From a virus, in the IMG/VR virus record IMGVR_UViG_3300046167_000108, positions 1-34,192 of that record: DNA of 34,192 nt. The stretch is one strand, 5' to 3'. Made by a program: the position numbers and the translations under genes. Positions 1-6,683 of the stretch are shown here, piece by piece (the first letter of the stretch is position 1; each line of letters starts with the position of its first letter). The notes below the pieces were generated by a model. The model was not told the DNA's origin. It did no database searches and saw nothing but the letters and a program-made list of their open reading frames with translations.

Positions 1-9
1 ACCCCTCAT
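1..9 (-). CDS. Start of the gene that crosses the window ends (if circular)
   Basis: Read on the minus strand, bases 9-1 are ATG AGG GGT. If base 1 is joined to base 34192, this continues in frame into the open reading frame at 34192-34019. The ATG overlaps the TGA stop of the 53-residue gene just upstream (ATGA), the usual junction in this operon, and a GAGG ribosome-binding motif lies four bases before it. The joined product would be 60 residues. The join is inferred, because the two pieces are not contiguous in the linear record. Confidence 0.6.
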
Positions 10-167
10 AAAACCTCACTCGTATGCTTGACAATTCTGTATCGTTTACCATTGTCACGCTTTGTTTGCACGTAGTACTTCGCTTCGCCTACGTCGTCCG
101 TTGTAAAGACCTGCGACCAAACATCGTCGTATAACTCAACCACATATGTTGTATTAACACCAATCAT
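6..167 (-). CDS. Small early protein, 53 aa, unknown function
   Basis: An ATG-to-TGA frame of 54 codons on the minus strand begins MIGVNTTYVVELYDD. An AGGAG Shine-Dalgarno sits six bases before the ATG, which makes this a well-supported small gene. The composition is that of a soluble mixed alpha/beta protein, with no membrane segment or recognised motif. It is preceded by the 92-residue gene in the leftward early operon. Its stop codon would overlap the start of the gene that crosses the window ends. The position, far from the virion genes and among tiny early genes, suggests a host-interaction or accessory role, but nothing in the sequence identifies a function. Confidence 0.7.
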   Translation of the reverse strand: MIGVNTTYVVELYDDVWSQVFTTDDVGEAKYYVQTKRDNGKRYRIVKHTSEVL

Positions 168-176
168 GTCTCACTC

Positions 177-455
177 CTAAATCATGTTCACATATTCATC
201 ATTGATAATTGTCTGCACATGGATGTACCCTTCAGGCCAGTACGTGTAAGACTCTTTAAGTGCCTTCGCTGTTCTATGTACCGCCGCCTCGAAGTGTTCA
301 AACATTCCTAGCTCTTCTTTGTAATACCAGAAGGGTATGCGTAACACTGGCTCCGCCGGTCCGTTGTATTCGTAGTACACGATTATCTCTGCGTCGTTAC
401 CAACGGGTCCATCGTTGCCAAACATCTTTGTGTGATCGTTCTCTGGTTGTTTCAT
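177..455 (-). CDS. Small early protein, 92 aa, unknown function
   Basis: The frame starts MKQPENDHTKMF and has an AGGAG motif six bases before the ATG. The product is acidic and rich in Tyr and Trp (YYEYNG, FWYYKEELG), with no membrane span and no family I recognise. Its TAG stop forms the beginning of the Shine-Dalgarno of the next small gene (TAGGAG), showing tight translational packing. It lies directly downstream of the sigma-region-4-like gene. I assign it as a real early gene on RBS quality and operon fit, not on homology. Confidence 0.72.
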   Translation of the reverse strand: MKQPENDHTKMFGNDGPVGNDAEIIVYYEYNGPAEPVLRIPFWYYKEELGMFEHFEAAVHRTAKALKESYTYWPEGYIHVQTIINDEYVNMI

Positions 456-458
456 GTC

Positions 459-632
459 TCACTCCTTTGCGTCTATGAAACGCTGTAGCTTTCCCATCTC
501 TTTAAGTTTCTTCAACGCGTCCCGCTCAATCTTCTGCACGGTTATGCGGTGCAGTCCTAACGCCTTCGCTACTTCCTCTTGCGTCATGTGATAATCTGCT
601 GGGCTGCCGTGGTACTTCCGTTTGTCTGTCAT
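459..632 (-). CDS. Sigma-70 region 4-like HTH protein, 57 aa
   Basis: The minus-strand frame encodes 57 residues. Residues 16-43 (MTQEEVAKALGLHR, then ITVQKIERDALKKL) follow the pattern of the sigma-70 region 4 helix-turn-helix, whose family consensus is roughly LTLEEVG..LGVTRERVRQIE..AL.KL. This is the domain that binds the -35 element. No region 2, 3 or 1 is present, so the protein is a stand-alone DNA-binding domain. The ATG follows the previous TAG stop immediately, with a GAGG motif just upstream. The role is inferred: it could compete with or modify host sigma factor or bind phage operators. A generic HTH regulator is the alternative. The HTH assignment is firm; the functional one is not. 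Confidence 0.7.
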   Translation of the reverse strand: MTDKRKYHGSPADYHMTQEEVAKALGLHRITVQKIERDALKKLKEMGKLQRFIDAKE

Positions 633-857
633 CTATGCCTCAAGTGTTGCCTGTCCTGTCACTTCGATATGTAACCACCCTATCCATGCAATGTAACTGG
701 CTCCGCTGTACTCGTCTGCTGGTACGTATGCCGTGGACAATCTAAAGGTACCAGTGAAGTACAAGTCGATCAAGTGTCTGTCCGTCTCGATAACGAGTCC
801 GTTATTCCCAAAGTCTGTCACGTATTTGTAGTACCGTTTAGCCGTTGTAATCTTCAT
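633..857 (-). CDS. Small early protein, 74 aa, unknown function
   Basis: This minus-strand frame begins MKITTAKRYYKYVTDFG and ends directly before the ATG of the HTH gene (TAG then ATG). A strong AAGGGAGG ribosome-binding site lies about eight bases before the start. The start overlaps the stop of the upstream membrane-protein gene by ATGA. The sequence looks like a small beta-rich soluble protein with several aromatic residues and no Cys pairs or transmembrane segment. I do not recognise a family. Translational coupling to both neighbours supports it as a genuine gene of the early operon. Confidence 0.72.
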   Translation of the reverse strand: MKITTAKRYYKYVTDFGNNGLVIETDRHLIDLYFTGTFRLSTAYVPADEYSGASYIAWIGWLHIEVTGQATLEA

Positions 858-1030
858 CGCATCAACCTCCCTTGTCTGTTTAATTCTTTCATGCGCTTTT
901 TGTAACGTGCGTTGCGCTTGCGTCGTCGTCGGTTGCGTGGGTCTGTCCAGCTCTCATAAGCCCAGCAAAGACCAGCCCAGACTGGCACAAAGCTAAACAA
1001 AATTGCAATGTCAAGTAGTGTTGGGTTCAT
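854..1030 (-). CDS. Small membrane protein with basic tail, 58 aa
   Basis: The minus-strand frame starts MNPTLLDIAILFSFVPVWAG. Residues 4-24 form one hydrophobic span, and residues 31-58 are strongly basic (NRRRRKRNARYKKRMK). A nearly perfect GGAGGAGGTGA Shine-Dalgarno stands about six bases upstream. Its start overlaps the stop of the upstream gene (ATGA), and its own stop overlaps the next start in the same way. A single-span inner-membrane protein with a cytoplasmic basic tail is the likely topology by the positive-inside rule. The function is unknown; an early membrane-anchored host-modifying protein is one possibility. Confidence 0.72.
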   Translation of the reverse strand: MNPTLLDIAILFSFVPVWAGLCWAYESWTDPRNRRRRKRNARYKKRMKELNRQGRLMR

Positions 1031-1323
1031 GCTGTCACCTCCTCCGCGTGTCGGTAATAAGCCTTCACAATGTCTTGGTATTGATAATCTTCACCGACCA
1101 AATCAAACACCCATTCACCGCCGTTGTGGTTTGTGCCTATCTCTTTTTCCCACTTGGTGATAACTTTCTCTGCCGCCCTCCAAGGGTTGCCGTAGTTGCA
1201 CCCATGATCAAACGGTGAAATTGCCGTTGTAGTTCCTCCTCGACTGTTAGCCATTATGGCCTTTAACCGCGCGCCTTTGGTGCTTGTTGCTGATAAGTAT
1301 TTCACTGTAATAAGTATAGCCAT
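1027..1323 (-). CDS. Small early protein, 98 aa, unknown function
   Basis: The frame begins MAILITVKYLSATSTKGARLKA and ends in EEVTA. The opening VKYLSATSTKGARLKA segment followed by a short strand (TTAISPF) and an NPWRAA...K motif resembles small phage proteins of unknown function in which a strand pairs with a helix. I cannot name the family with confidence. A GGAG motif lies about nine bases before the ATG. The stop overlaps the start of the membrane-protein gene by four bases. It has no signal peptide or membrane segment and probably acts in the cytoplasm early in infection. Confidence 0.7.
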   Translation of the reverse strand: MAILITVKYLSATSTKGARLKAIMANSRGGTTTAISPFDHGCNYGNPWRAAEKVITKWEKEIGTNHNGGEWVFDLVGEDYQYQDIVKAYYRHAEEVTA

Positions 1324-1352
1324 CGTCGTTTCTCCGTTGTTTGTGGAGCCGC

Positions 1353-1643
1353 TTACGCGGCTTTGTTTTTAGCTTTACGTTCTGCGCTTTGTTGCTCTGA
1401 TAGCCTACGCTGTGCCTTTCTTAGATCAATACCGATTGATTCAAGATCATCGCGCATCTCTGACATTCGCTCGTAAGCTTTATTGGCTTCGCTCATGTGC
1501 CACTCCGCATACTCAATATCTCGATCATCTAAAGCTACATCGCGCCTCTGAATATGATAATTCCAATCCCATGTCGCATCTTCCAGTATTACAATTTTGT
1601 CTGCTATCTGCCCCGCGAATACCTTACAAAGTGTGTTGCTCAT
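1353..1643 (-). CDS. Helical early protein, 96 aa; first gene of leftward operon
   Basis: The ATG at 1643 is chosen because GGAG sits six bases upstream. The frame can be extended 27 codons to a GTG at 1724, but no ribosome-binding site is found there. The product starts MSNTLCKVFAGQIADKIV. It is largely charged and helical, with coiled-coil character in its C-terminal half (EANKAYERMSEMRDDLESIG) and a Lys/Ala-rich tail. No known domain is seen. It is the first gene after the divergent regulatory region and should therefore be among the earliest transcribed. The function is unknown. Confidence 0.65.
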   Translation of the reverse strand: MSNTLCKVFAGQIADKIVILEDATWDWNYHIQRRDVALDDRDIEYAEWHMSEANKAYERMSEMRDDLESIGIDLRKAQRRLSEQQSAERKAKNKAA

Positions 1644-1747
1644 GTCTGTCTCCGTTTGTTTGTTAGACGCCAGAGATACTGCCAAGTATGTGCCAACAAT
1701 AAAAACACCAACAAAAACAAACACTTAATTATTAACGTGCCTGATCT

Positions 1748-1831
1748 GTTACCTACAAGCAGTGTTACTTTGTTACCGGATGTAACCGATTACGTTACCT
1801 AAAGTGTTACCAGTAACGTGGCGAGTGTTAC
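1748..1831. repeat. GTTAC repeat cluster (six direct, two inverted copies)
   Basis: GTTAC occurs on the plus strand at 1748, 1764, 1772, 1794, 1806 and 1827, and its complement GTAAC at 1782 and 1813. Most copies extend to TGTTACC or TGTTACCTA. Degenerate copies follow just downstream (TGTACCTAT near 1849 and GCTACCTA near 1861). Eight pentamer copies in 84 bases is far above chance. Spacings are irregular (8, 12, 16, 21 and 22 bases between direct copies). Binding-site arrays for a repressor, activator or origin-binding protein look like this. Low-complexity drift is the alternative. Confidence 0.75.
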
Positions 1832-1912
1832 CTATTGTGTGTCTATTGTGTACCTATGGTGCTACCTATAAGGACCCACATAGACTCTCACACCTCACCT
1901 TTGCAGATCTAC

Positions 1913-1924
1913 ATATGCGCATAT
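1913..1924. repeat. 12-base perfect palindrome ATATGCGCATAT
   Basis: The sequence ATATGCGCATAT equals its own reverse complement. It is followed at once by an ATAAAG/CTTTAT inverted repeat (1923-1938) and lies between two AGATCT sites. A dyad of this length inside the divergent control region could be an operator for a dimeric regulator. No direct evidence of binding is visible. Confidence 0.6.
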
Positions 1925-1938
1925 AAAGATACCTTTAT
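1923..1938. repeat. Small inverted repeat ATAAAG-ATAC-CTTTAT
   Basis: Six perfectly complementary bases flank a four-base spacer. The stem is A/T-rich, so a stable RNA hairpin is doubtful. A DNA dyad next to the 1913 palindrome is the more natural reading. No T-run follows, so it is not a terminator. Confidence 0.45.
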
Positions 1939-1956
1939 GTTTGTCTGTACAGATCT

Positions 1957-1971
1957 GGGGCGGGGGAGGGG
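1957..1971. other. G-run (three runs of 4, 5 and 4 G)
   Basis: The plus strand reads GGGGCGGGGGAGGGG inside an A/T-rich region. Only three long runs are present, so a canonical three-tetrad, four-run quadruplex is not satisfied. A two-tetrad or bulged form remains possible. It sits between the GTTAC cluster and the late promoter. Confidence 0.5.
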
Positions 1972-2151
1972 CTGTGTCTGTGTTAATTATATATGTACCC
2001 ACCTAGACACAAAAAAGAGTCAAATTAGACCCTAAAATAACCCCTAGTTATCTAACAAGAAACAATATATAAATCAATAACATGAGCGGTTCAGAATCTG
2101 GACCGTGCTGGTACAGTTTAAAGGACAATGTAGTCTTGTTAAAAATAATGC

Positions 2152-2180
2152 TTGACAAATCCCTAAAAGTATGGTACAAT
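2152..2180 (+). promoter_or_regulatory. Strong sigma-70 promoter for the late operon
   Basis: TTGACA (2152-2157), a 17-base spacer and TACAAT (2175-2180) match the bacterial sigma-70 consensus at 11 of 12 positions with ideal spacing. It faces the first structural gene at 2308, leaving a leader of roughly 120 bases that contains the two CTTTAAAG palindromes. Use by host RNA polymerase is inferred from the match and from the lack of a phage polymerase gene. Confidence 0.8.
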
Positions 2181-2232
2181 AAATAGTATATTATGTCTTT
2201 AAAGATTCTTTACCGCGCTGAGTAAGATAAAT

Positions 2233-2262
2233 TTTATATGATAATTATTAAATGTATGTCAT
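2233..2262 (-). promoter_or_regulatory. Candidate leftward early promoter
   Basis: On the minus strand ATGACA (2262-2257), an 18-base spacer and TATAAA (2238-2233) give a fair sigma-70 match. It faces the leftward operon, about 590 bases from its first gene. The surrounding sequence is very A/T-rich, so chance matches are likely. A second, weaker option is TTGTGT-15-TATAAT at 2012-1986. I cannot choose between them. Confidence 0.3.
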
Positions 2263-2307
2263 ATAAGCACGGTAACGAGACTTTAAAGAGTCTTATAAGA
2301 GGTATGT

Positions 2308-2718
2308 ATGTCAGATGTTGATAATCCTCCTCGCCGAAAGCGTGGAAGACCGCGTAAAAGTGACGTTACAACAGTAAAAAAAGGTAATCGCAACGCTGTT
2401 GGTCGCCCGAAGGGTGACGCTGCCGTCATTAACGAATACAAAGCACGTATGTTAGCGTCTCCAAAGTCCCGAAAGGTATTAGACACTATCTTTGACGCAG
2501 CTCTTGACCATGATCATAAGAATCAAGCAGCAGCATGGAAGCTTGTTATGGACAGAATACTGCCCGTTGCAGCGTTTGAAAAGGATATTGTTAAGGATGG
2601 TGGTCGTAACGCCATTCAGATTAACATTAGTGGTGTTGGTACAGTAGATGTAAGTGAACCTACAACAGTTGCTACGTCTAGCGACATTATAGAAGGCGAA
2701 GTAGTCGATGAATCTTAA
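2308..2718 (+). CDS. Terminase small subunit-like DNA-binding protein
   Basis: This 136-residue protein opens with a basic AT-hook-like stretch (PPRRKRGRPRKSD, about residues 7-19) followed by a second GRP motif (VGRPKG). It continues with a helical core (SPKSRKVLDTIFDAALD, then HKNQAAAWKLVMDRILP) of the kind found in small terminase/DNA-recognition proteins of marine podoviruses. In packaging, such a protein would recognise phage DNA and load the large terminase. AAGAGG five bases before the ATG supports the start. It is the first late gene, two genes before TerL. The assignment rests on position plus motif and is probable, not proven. Confidence 0.65.
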   Translation: MSDVDNPPRRKRGRPRKSDVTTVKKGNRNAVGRPKGDAAVINEYKARMLASPKSRKVLDTIFDAALDHDHKNQAAAWKLVMDRILPVAAFEKDIVKDGGRNAIQINISGVGTVDVSEPTTVATSSDIIEGEVVDES

Positions 2719-3058
2719 ACATTTTGATCCTTCAGAGTTTAACTGTCAAGTCACTGGCACCAATAACATGGAGCGAGACTTTTTAGAGAAGATGGATGAG
2801 TTGCGTGAGGCGTGTGGTTTTCCTTTCCAGATTACCAGTGGGTACCGACACCCTACTGAGCATCCAATAGAGGCTGAGAAAGACGTACCCGGCACTCACG
2901 CGCAGGGCATCGCGGCGGACATAAAAATAACAAACGCCGTGTTTCGCCTTAAGATTGTAACGCATGCTATTCGTTTAGGATTTACAGGAATAGGGATTGC
3001 TTCTGACTTTATTCATGTTGATACTCGTGGTACAACGCCTGTTATGTGGACGTATTGA
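2708..3058 (+). CDS. M15 family peptidase, probable endolysin
   Basis: This 116-residue protein has the zinc-peptidase M15 signature: GTHAQGIAADI (first His and Asp ligands, about residues 63-73) and FIHVDTR (last His ligand, about residues 102-108), plus the upstream substrate-binding SGYRHP motif. Family members cleave D-Ala peptide links in peptidoglycan, so it should act as the endolysin. No signal sequence is present, so release would depend on the holin encoded at 15217. The start overlaps the TerS-like gene by 11 bases. Its place between the terminase genes, not beside the holin, is unusual. A virion-associated wall peptidase is a less likely alternative. Confidence 0.85.
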   Translation: MNLKHFDPSEFNCQVTGTNNMERDFLEKMDELREACGFPFQITSGYRHPTEHPIEAEKDVPGTHAQGIAADIKITNAVFRLKIVTHAIRLGFTGIGIASDFIHVDTRGTTPVMWTY

Positions 3059-3059
3059 T

Positions 3060-3401
3060 ATGAAGTTTTCTCACGGTGATGCACTAACAGCAGGCGCTAG
3101 TAATACAATCCTAGAAGTACCTAGTGGCTATGATGCTATTGTTACTTACTTGTTTATCTCTAACACAACAGGCAGCAGTAAAAGCCTCAGTGCTAAGTGG
3201 GTACACAACGGTGTAGACATAGACTTTCTAGCAGGCAAGAACGTAGGCTCAGGTGAGTTTCTAGAGTTTGGTGGTCAGTACGGTGAGTTTCTAGTAGCAA
3301 AAGAAGGTGACACACTAACGCTTACACCTGAAGCTACTTCTACGTTTGTCAGTATTATTTCTTTTGAGTTAGTACCAGCAACACCAAGGCTAAACTTTTA
3401 A
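3060..3401 (+). CDS. Hypothetical structural-type protein, 113 aa
   Basis: The ATG at 3060, two bases after the previous stop, is preferred over an in-frame upstream codon at 2997 that would lie deep inside the endolysin gene. The product begins MKFSHGDALTAGASNTILEV and looks beta-rich (many Val, Thr, Ser and Gly, and alternating hydrophobic residues). This resembles small virion decoration or tail-attachment proteins in related marine phages. Its TAA overlaps the TerL ATG (TAATG), implying coupled translation. No catalytic motif or membrane segment is visible. A minor virion protein is my best guess. Confidence 0.6.
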   Translation: MKFSHGDALTAGASNTILEVPSGYDAIVTYLFISNTTGSSKSLSAKWVHNGVDIDFLAGKNVGSGEFLEFGGQYGEFLVAKEGDTLTLTPEATSTFVSIISFELVPATPRLNF

Positions 3402-4651
3402 TGGATTTAAACATTGAGTTACTGCCTTGGCAGCAAGATGTTTGGGCAGACGACACAAGATTTAAAATAGTAGCTGCTGGACGACGTACGGGTAAGTCTA
3501 GGTTAGCTGCGTGGATGTTAATTGTTAACGCACTACAGGCGGACAGAGGCCATGTATTTTACGTCGCACCTACTCAGGGACAAGCCAGAGACATTATGTG
3601 GCAAACCCTGCTTGAGCTGGGCCACCCTGTCATTAGTGGTAGTCACATTAATAATCTGCAAATTAAGCTTGTCAACGGTGCTACCATTAGCCTCAAAGGT
3701 GCAGACAGACCAGAGACAATGCGAGGTGTCAGCCTTAAGTTTCTAGTCATGGACGAATACGCTGACATGAAGCCAGAGGTGTTCGAGCAAATCTTGAGAC
3801 CTGCTTTGGCGGATCAAAAGGGATGTGCGATGTTTATAGGAACACCTATGGGTCGCAACCACTTTTACGAATTATACAAGTATGCGGAGCTAGATGATGA
3901 CCCTACGTACAAGGCTTGGCATTTTACATCTTACGATAATCCTTTACTTGACCCGTCAGAAATTGATATTGCGAAGAGAAGTATGTCGAGCTATGCGTTC
4001 CGTCAAGAATTTATGGCGTCGTTTGAAGCTCGTGGGTCAGAAATGTTTAAAGAAGACTGGGTCTCTTTTAGCAATGACGAGCCTGAAATAGGAGATTATT
4101 ACATTGCTGTTGACTTGGCAGGCTTTGAAGAAGTTAACAAAAAGAAAACAAAAAGTTCTAAGCTTGACGACACAGCCATCGCCGTGGTTAAGGTCAGTGA
4201 GCATGGTTGGTATGTTGACAATATCATATACGGTAGATGGTCACTTGACGAAACAGCAGCTAAGATATTTCAGGCCGTTAGAGATTACCGTCCCGTGTCG
4301 GTTGGAATCGAAAGAGGTATTGCTAAACAGGCTGTAATGTCTCCTCTGGCAGACCTTATGAAACGTTATGGTACATTTTTTAGAGTAGAAGAGTTAACAC
4401 ACGGTAACAAGAAAAAGACTGACAGGGTAATGTGGGCATTACAAGGACGCTTTGAAAACGGTTACATTACATTAAACAAGGGCGAATGGAATAGTAGGTT
4501 TTTAGATCAGTTGTTTCAGTTCCCAGATCCTTTAACGCACGACGACTTGATAGACGCTTTAGCGTATATTGATCAATTGGCTAATGTAGCGTATGACTAC
4601 GACTACGAAATAGAAGACCATGAAATTTTAGACGTGGTAGCAGGATACTAA
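3401..4651 (+). CDS. terL: Terminase large subunit
   Basis: The DNA-packaging motor protein is 416 residues long, short compared with T7 gp19 but normal for many podoviruses. The N-terminal ATPase has Walker A AGRRTGKS at residues 26-33 and Walker B FLVMDE at 114-119, with a coupling SGS-like segment between. The C-terminal RNase H-like nuclease shows the expected acidic positions: AVDLAG, VGIERG and HDDLIDALAY. It should assemble on the portal, hydrolyse ATP to translocate DNA, and cut concatemers. It sits between a small putative virion gene and the portal, overlapping the former by one base. The assignment is secure. Confidence 0.95.
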   Translation: MDLNIELLPWQQDVWADDTRFKIVAAGRRTGKSRLAAWMLIVNALQADRGHVFYVAPTQGQARDIMWQTLLELGHPVISGSHINNLQIKLVNGATISLKGADRPETMRGVSLKFLVMDEYADMKPEVFEQILRPALADQKGCAMFIGTPMGRNHFYELYKYAELDDDPTYKAWHFTSYDNPLLDPSEIDIAKRSMSSYAFRQEFMASFEARGSEMFKEDWVSFSNDEPEIGDYYIAVDLAGFEEVNKKKTKSSKLDDTAIAVVKVSEHGWYVDNIIYGRWSLDETAAKIFQAVRDYRPVSVGIERGIAKQAVMSPLADLMKRYGTFFRVEELTHGNKKKTDRVMWALQGRFENGYITLNKGEWNSRFLDQLFQFPDPLTHDDLIDALAYIDQLANVAYDYDYEIEDHEILDVVAGY

Positions 4652-4652
4652 T

Positions 4653-6683
4653 ATGACAGATTTTTATGAAAATGAACCCTTAATGGTCGAAGAAACAATT
4701 GAAGATTGGGTTATAACTAAGTGCGAAGATTGGAGGGATTACTACGAAAGTAATTATGAAGCAAGATTTGAAGAATATTATAGACTATGGCGTGGCATCT
4801 GGGATCCTTCTGACAGCGAGCGTCGGTCTGAGCGTTCCCGTATTATTTCTCCTGCACTTCAACAAGCTGTTGAGTCAAATGTAGCAGAGCTAGAAGAAGC
4901 TACGTTTGGACGTGGTAAGTGGTTTGATATTAGCGATAACATGGGCGATACGCAAAAAGAAGACGTATTGTTTCTACGTAACAAACTGACTGAAGACTTT
5001 GAAAACTGCATGGTACGTAAGTCTGTTGCTGAATGTCTTATTAACGCAGCAGTATTTGGTACAGGTGTTGGTGAAATAATCATTGAAGAAATGAAAGAAA
5101 TGGCACCAGCTACTCAAGACATTATGGGTGGAGACTTACAAGCTGTTGGTGTTAATATTACTGATCGTGTCGTAGTTAAACTTAAGCCTGTACTACCTCA
5201 GAACTTTTTGATTGATCCTGTAGCTACATCTGTAGATGACGCTATGGGTGTTGCTATTGACGAGTTTGTAAGTTTACATCAAGTAGAACTTTTGCAAGAA
5301 CAAGGAGTATACCGTGACGTATATGTTGGTCCTGCCGCTCCTGATACTGACTTGGAACCTGACCAAGACATAACAATCTACAACGATGACAAAGTACGTT
5401 TAACTAAGTACTACGGTCTAGTGCCACGAGAGCTTCTAGATTCCGCTCTAAGCGACGATGACGAAGAAGAGGCATCAGAGGAAGACTCAGGCTCACGTTA
5501 CGTAGAGGCCGTTGTAGTGGTTGCTAATGGCGGTATACTTCTTAAAGCTGAAGCTAACCCTTACATGATGGGAGACCGTCCTGTTGTAGCGTTTCCTTGG
5601 GACGTTGTTCCCGGACGTTTCTGGGGTCGTGGAGTTTGCGAGAAAGGTTATAACAGTCAAAAAGCACTTGACACAGAGTTACGCGCACGTATTGATGCAC
5701 TAAGTCTTACAATCCACCCAATGATGGCTATTGACGCCACACGTCTACCCCGTGGTGCTAAACCAGAAGTACGTCCCGGTAAGATGATCCTAACCAACGG
5801 AGACCCCCGTGAAGTACTTCAACCGTTCAACTTTGGCCAAGTTAATCAAATCACTTTTGCTCAGGCCGGAGCATTGCAGCAAATGGTACAGCAAGCAACA
5901 GGAGCAGTGGACTCAGCAGGAATTGCAGGTCAAGTTAATGGCGAGAGTACTGCCGCTGGCATTAGTATGTCTCTTGGCGCTATTATTAAACGCCATAAGC
6001 GTACACTGATTAACTTCCAACAGTCTTTTCTTATTCCTTTTGTTAAGAAAGCTGCGTACCGTTACATGCAGTTTGACCCTGAGAACTATCCTGTAGCTGA
6101 CTATAAGTTTAACGCAAGCAGTACTTTAGGTATTATCGCTAGAGAGTACGAAGTTACTCAGCTTGTACAGCTGTTGCAGACAATGGGTAAAGACTCTCCG
6201 TTGTACAATACATTGATTCAGTCTGTTATTGACAACATGAACCTGTCTAATCGTGAAGAACTACTTGCAGCTCTGTCTCAAGCTTCACAGCCTAATCCGC
6301 AAGCACAACAAATGCAGCAACAAATACAACAGTTACAAATGCAGTTCCAACAGTCACAGACGCAAGCATTATCTGCTCAAGCTCAAGAGTCACAAGCAAG
6401 AGCTGCTAAGTTGGCTGCTGAAGCTCAAGCTGTACCTATGGAACTTGAGATTGATCGTATTAACGCCGTTACTCGAAACCTCCGTGAAGGGGACGCTGAA
6501 GATAAAGAGTTTGAACGACGCATGAAAGTAGCTGACACTCTTCTTAAAGAAAAGCAATTAGAAGGTAAAACTAATGTTGACAGACCACGAACTACGCCTG
6601 CTCCTGCAGAAAGTCAACCAAGAGTTTCAAGGAACGTTCCAGCGTCTAGCGGAACTGGAAGCCAAGGTGGAGGAATTATCTAA
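4653..6683 (+). CDS. Portal (head-tail connector) protein
   Basis: This 676-residue protein starts one base after the TerL stop. The N-terminal half has typical portal features: the early EEYYRLWRGIWDP segment, SRIISPALQQAVES, and the mid-region PWDVVPGRFWGRGVCEKG. A long helical section follows. Residues from about 545 to 610 are Gln/Ala-rich (QAQQMQQQIQQLQMQ), matching the helical barrel or crown region in podovirus portals. The tail is low-complexity (TTPAPAESQPRVS). As a dodecamer it would form the DNA entry channel and bind TerL. The last 110 bases are overlapped in another frame by a small coiled-coil frame at 6574. Confidence 0.92.
   Translation: MTDFYENEPLMVEETIEDWVITKCEDWRDYYESNYEARFEEYYRLWRGIWDPSDSERRSERSRIISPALQQAVESNVAELEEATFGRGKWFDISDNMGDTQKEDVLFLRNKLTEDFENCMVRKSVAECLINAAVFGTGVGEIIIEEMKEMAPATQDIMGGDLQAVGVNITDRVVVKLKPVLPQNFLIDPVATSVDDAMGVAIDEFVSLHQVELLQEQGVYRDVYVGPAAPDTDLEPDQDITIYNDDKVRLTKYYGLVPRELLDSALSDDDEEEASEEDSGSRYVEAVVVVANGGILLKAEANPYMMGDRPVVAFPWDVVPGRFWGRGVCEKGYNSQKALDTELRARIDALSLTIHPMMAIDATRLPRGAKPEVRPGKMILTNGDPREVLQPFNFGQVNQITFAQAGALQQMVQQATGAVDSAGIAGQVNGESTAAGISMSLGAIIKRHKRTLINFQQSFLIPFVKKAAYRYMQFDPENYPVADYKFNASSTLGIIAREYEVTQLVQLLQTMGKDSPLYNTLIQSVIDNMNLSNREELLAALSQASQPNPQAQQMQQQIQQLQMQFQQSQTQALSAQAQESQARAAKLAAEAQAVPMELEIDRINAVTRNLREGDAEDKEFERRMKVADTLLKEKQLEGKTNVDRPRTTPAPAESQPRVSRNVPASSGTGSQGGGII

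Larger units (their letters stand above)
1644..2307. promoter_or_regulatory. Divergent control region between early and late operons
   Basis: These 664 bases contain no credible gene; the short frames present lack ribosome-binding sites. They separate the leftward operon starting at 1643 from the rightward operon starting at 2308. From left to right the region holds a GTTAC-type repeat cluster, a 12-base palindrome and an adjacent hairpin, a G-run, an A/T-rich stretch, a strong rightward promoter, and two CTTTAAAG palindromes (2197-2204 and 2281-2288) in the leader of the late transcript. This is the only sizeable non-coding gap and is the best candidate for combined promoter/operator and replication-origin functions. 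Confidence 0.75.

Noticed and set aside
1644-1724. N-terminal extension of the 96-residue gene to a GTG at 1724 with a hydrophobic leader
   Set aside because: No ribosome-binding site precedes the GTG (TTAATAATTAA), while GGAG sits six bases before the ATG at 1643.
1748-1831. CRISPR-type array
   Set aside because: The repeat unit is only five to nine bases, spacing is irregular and both orientations occur; no cas gene is present.
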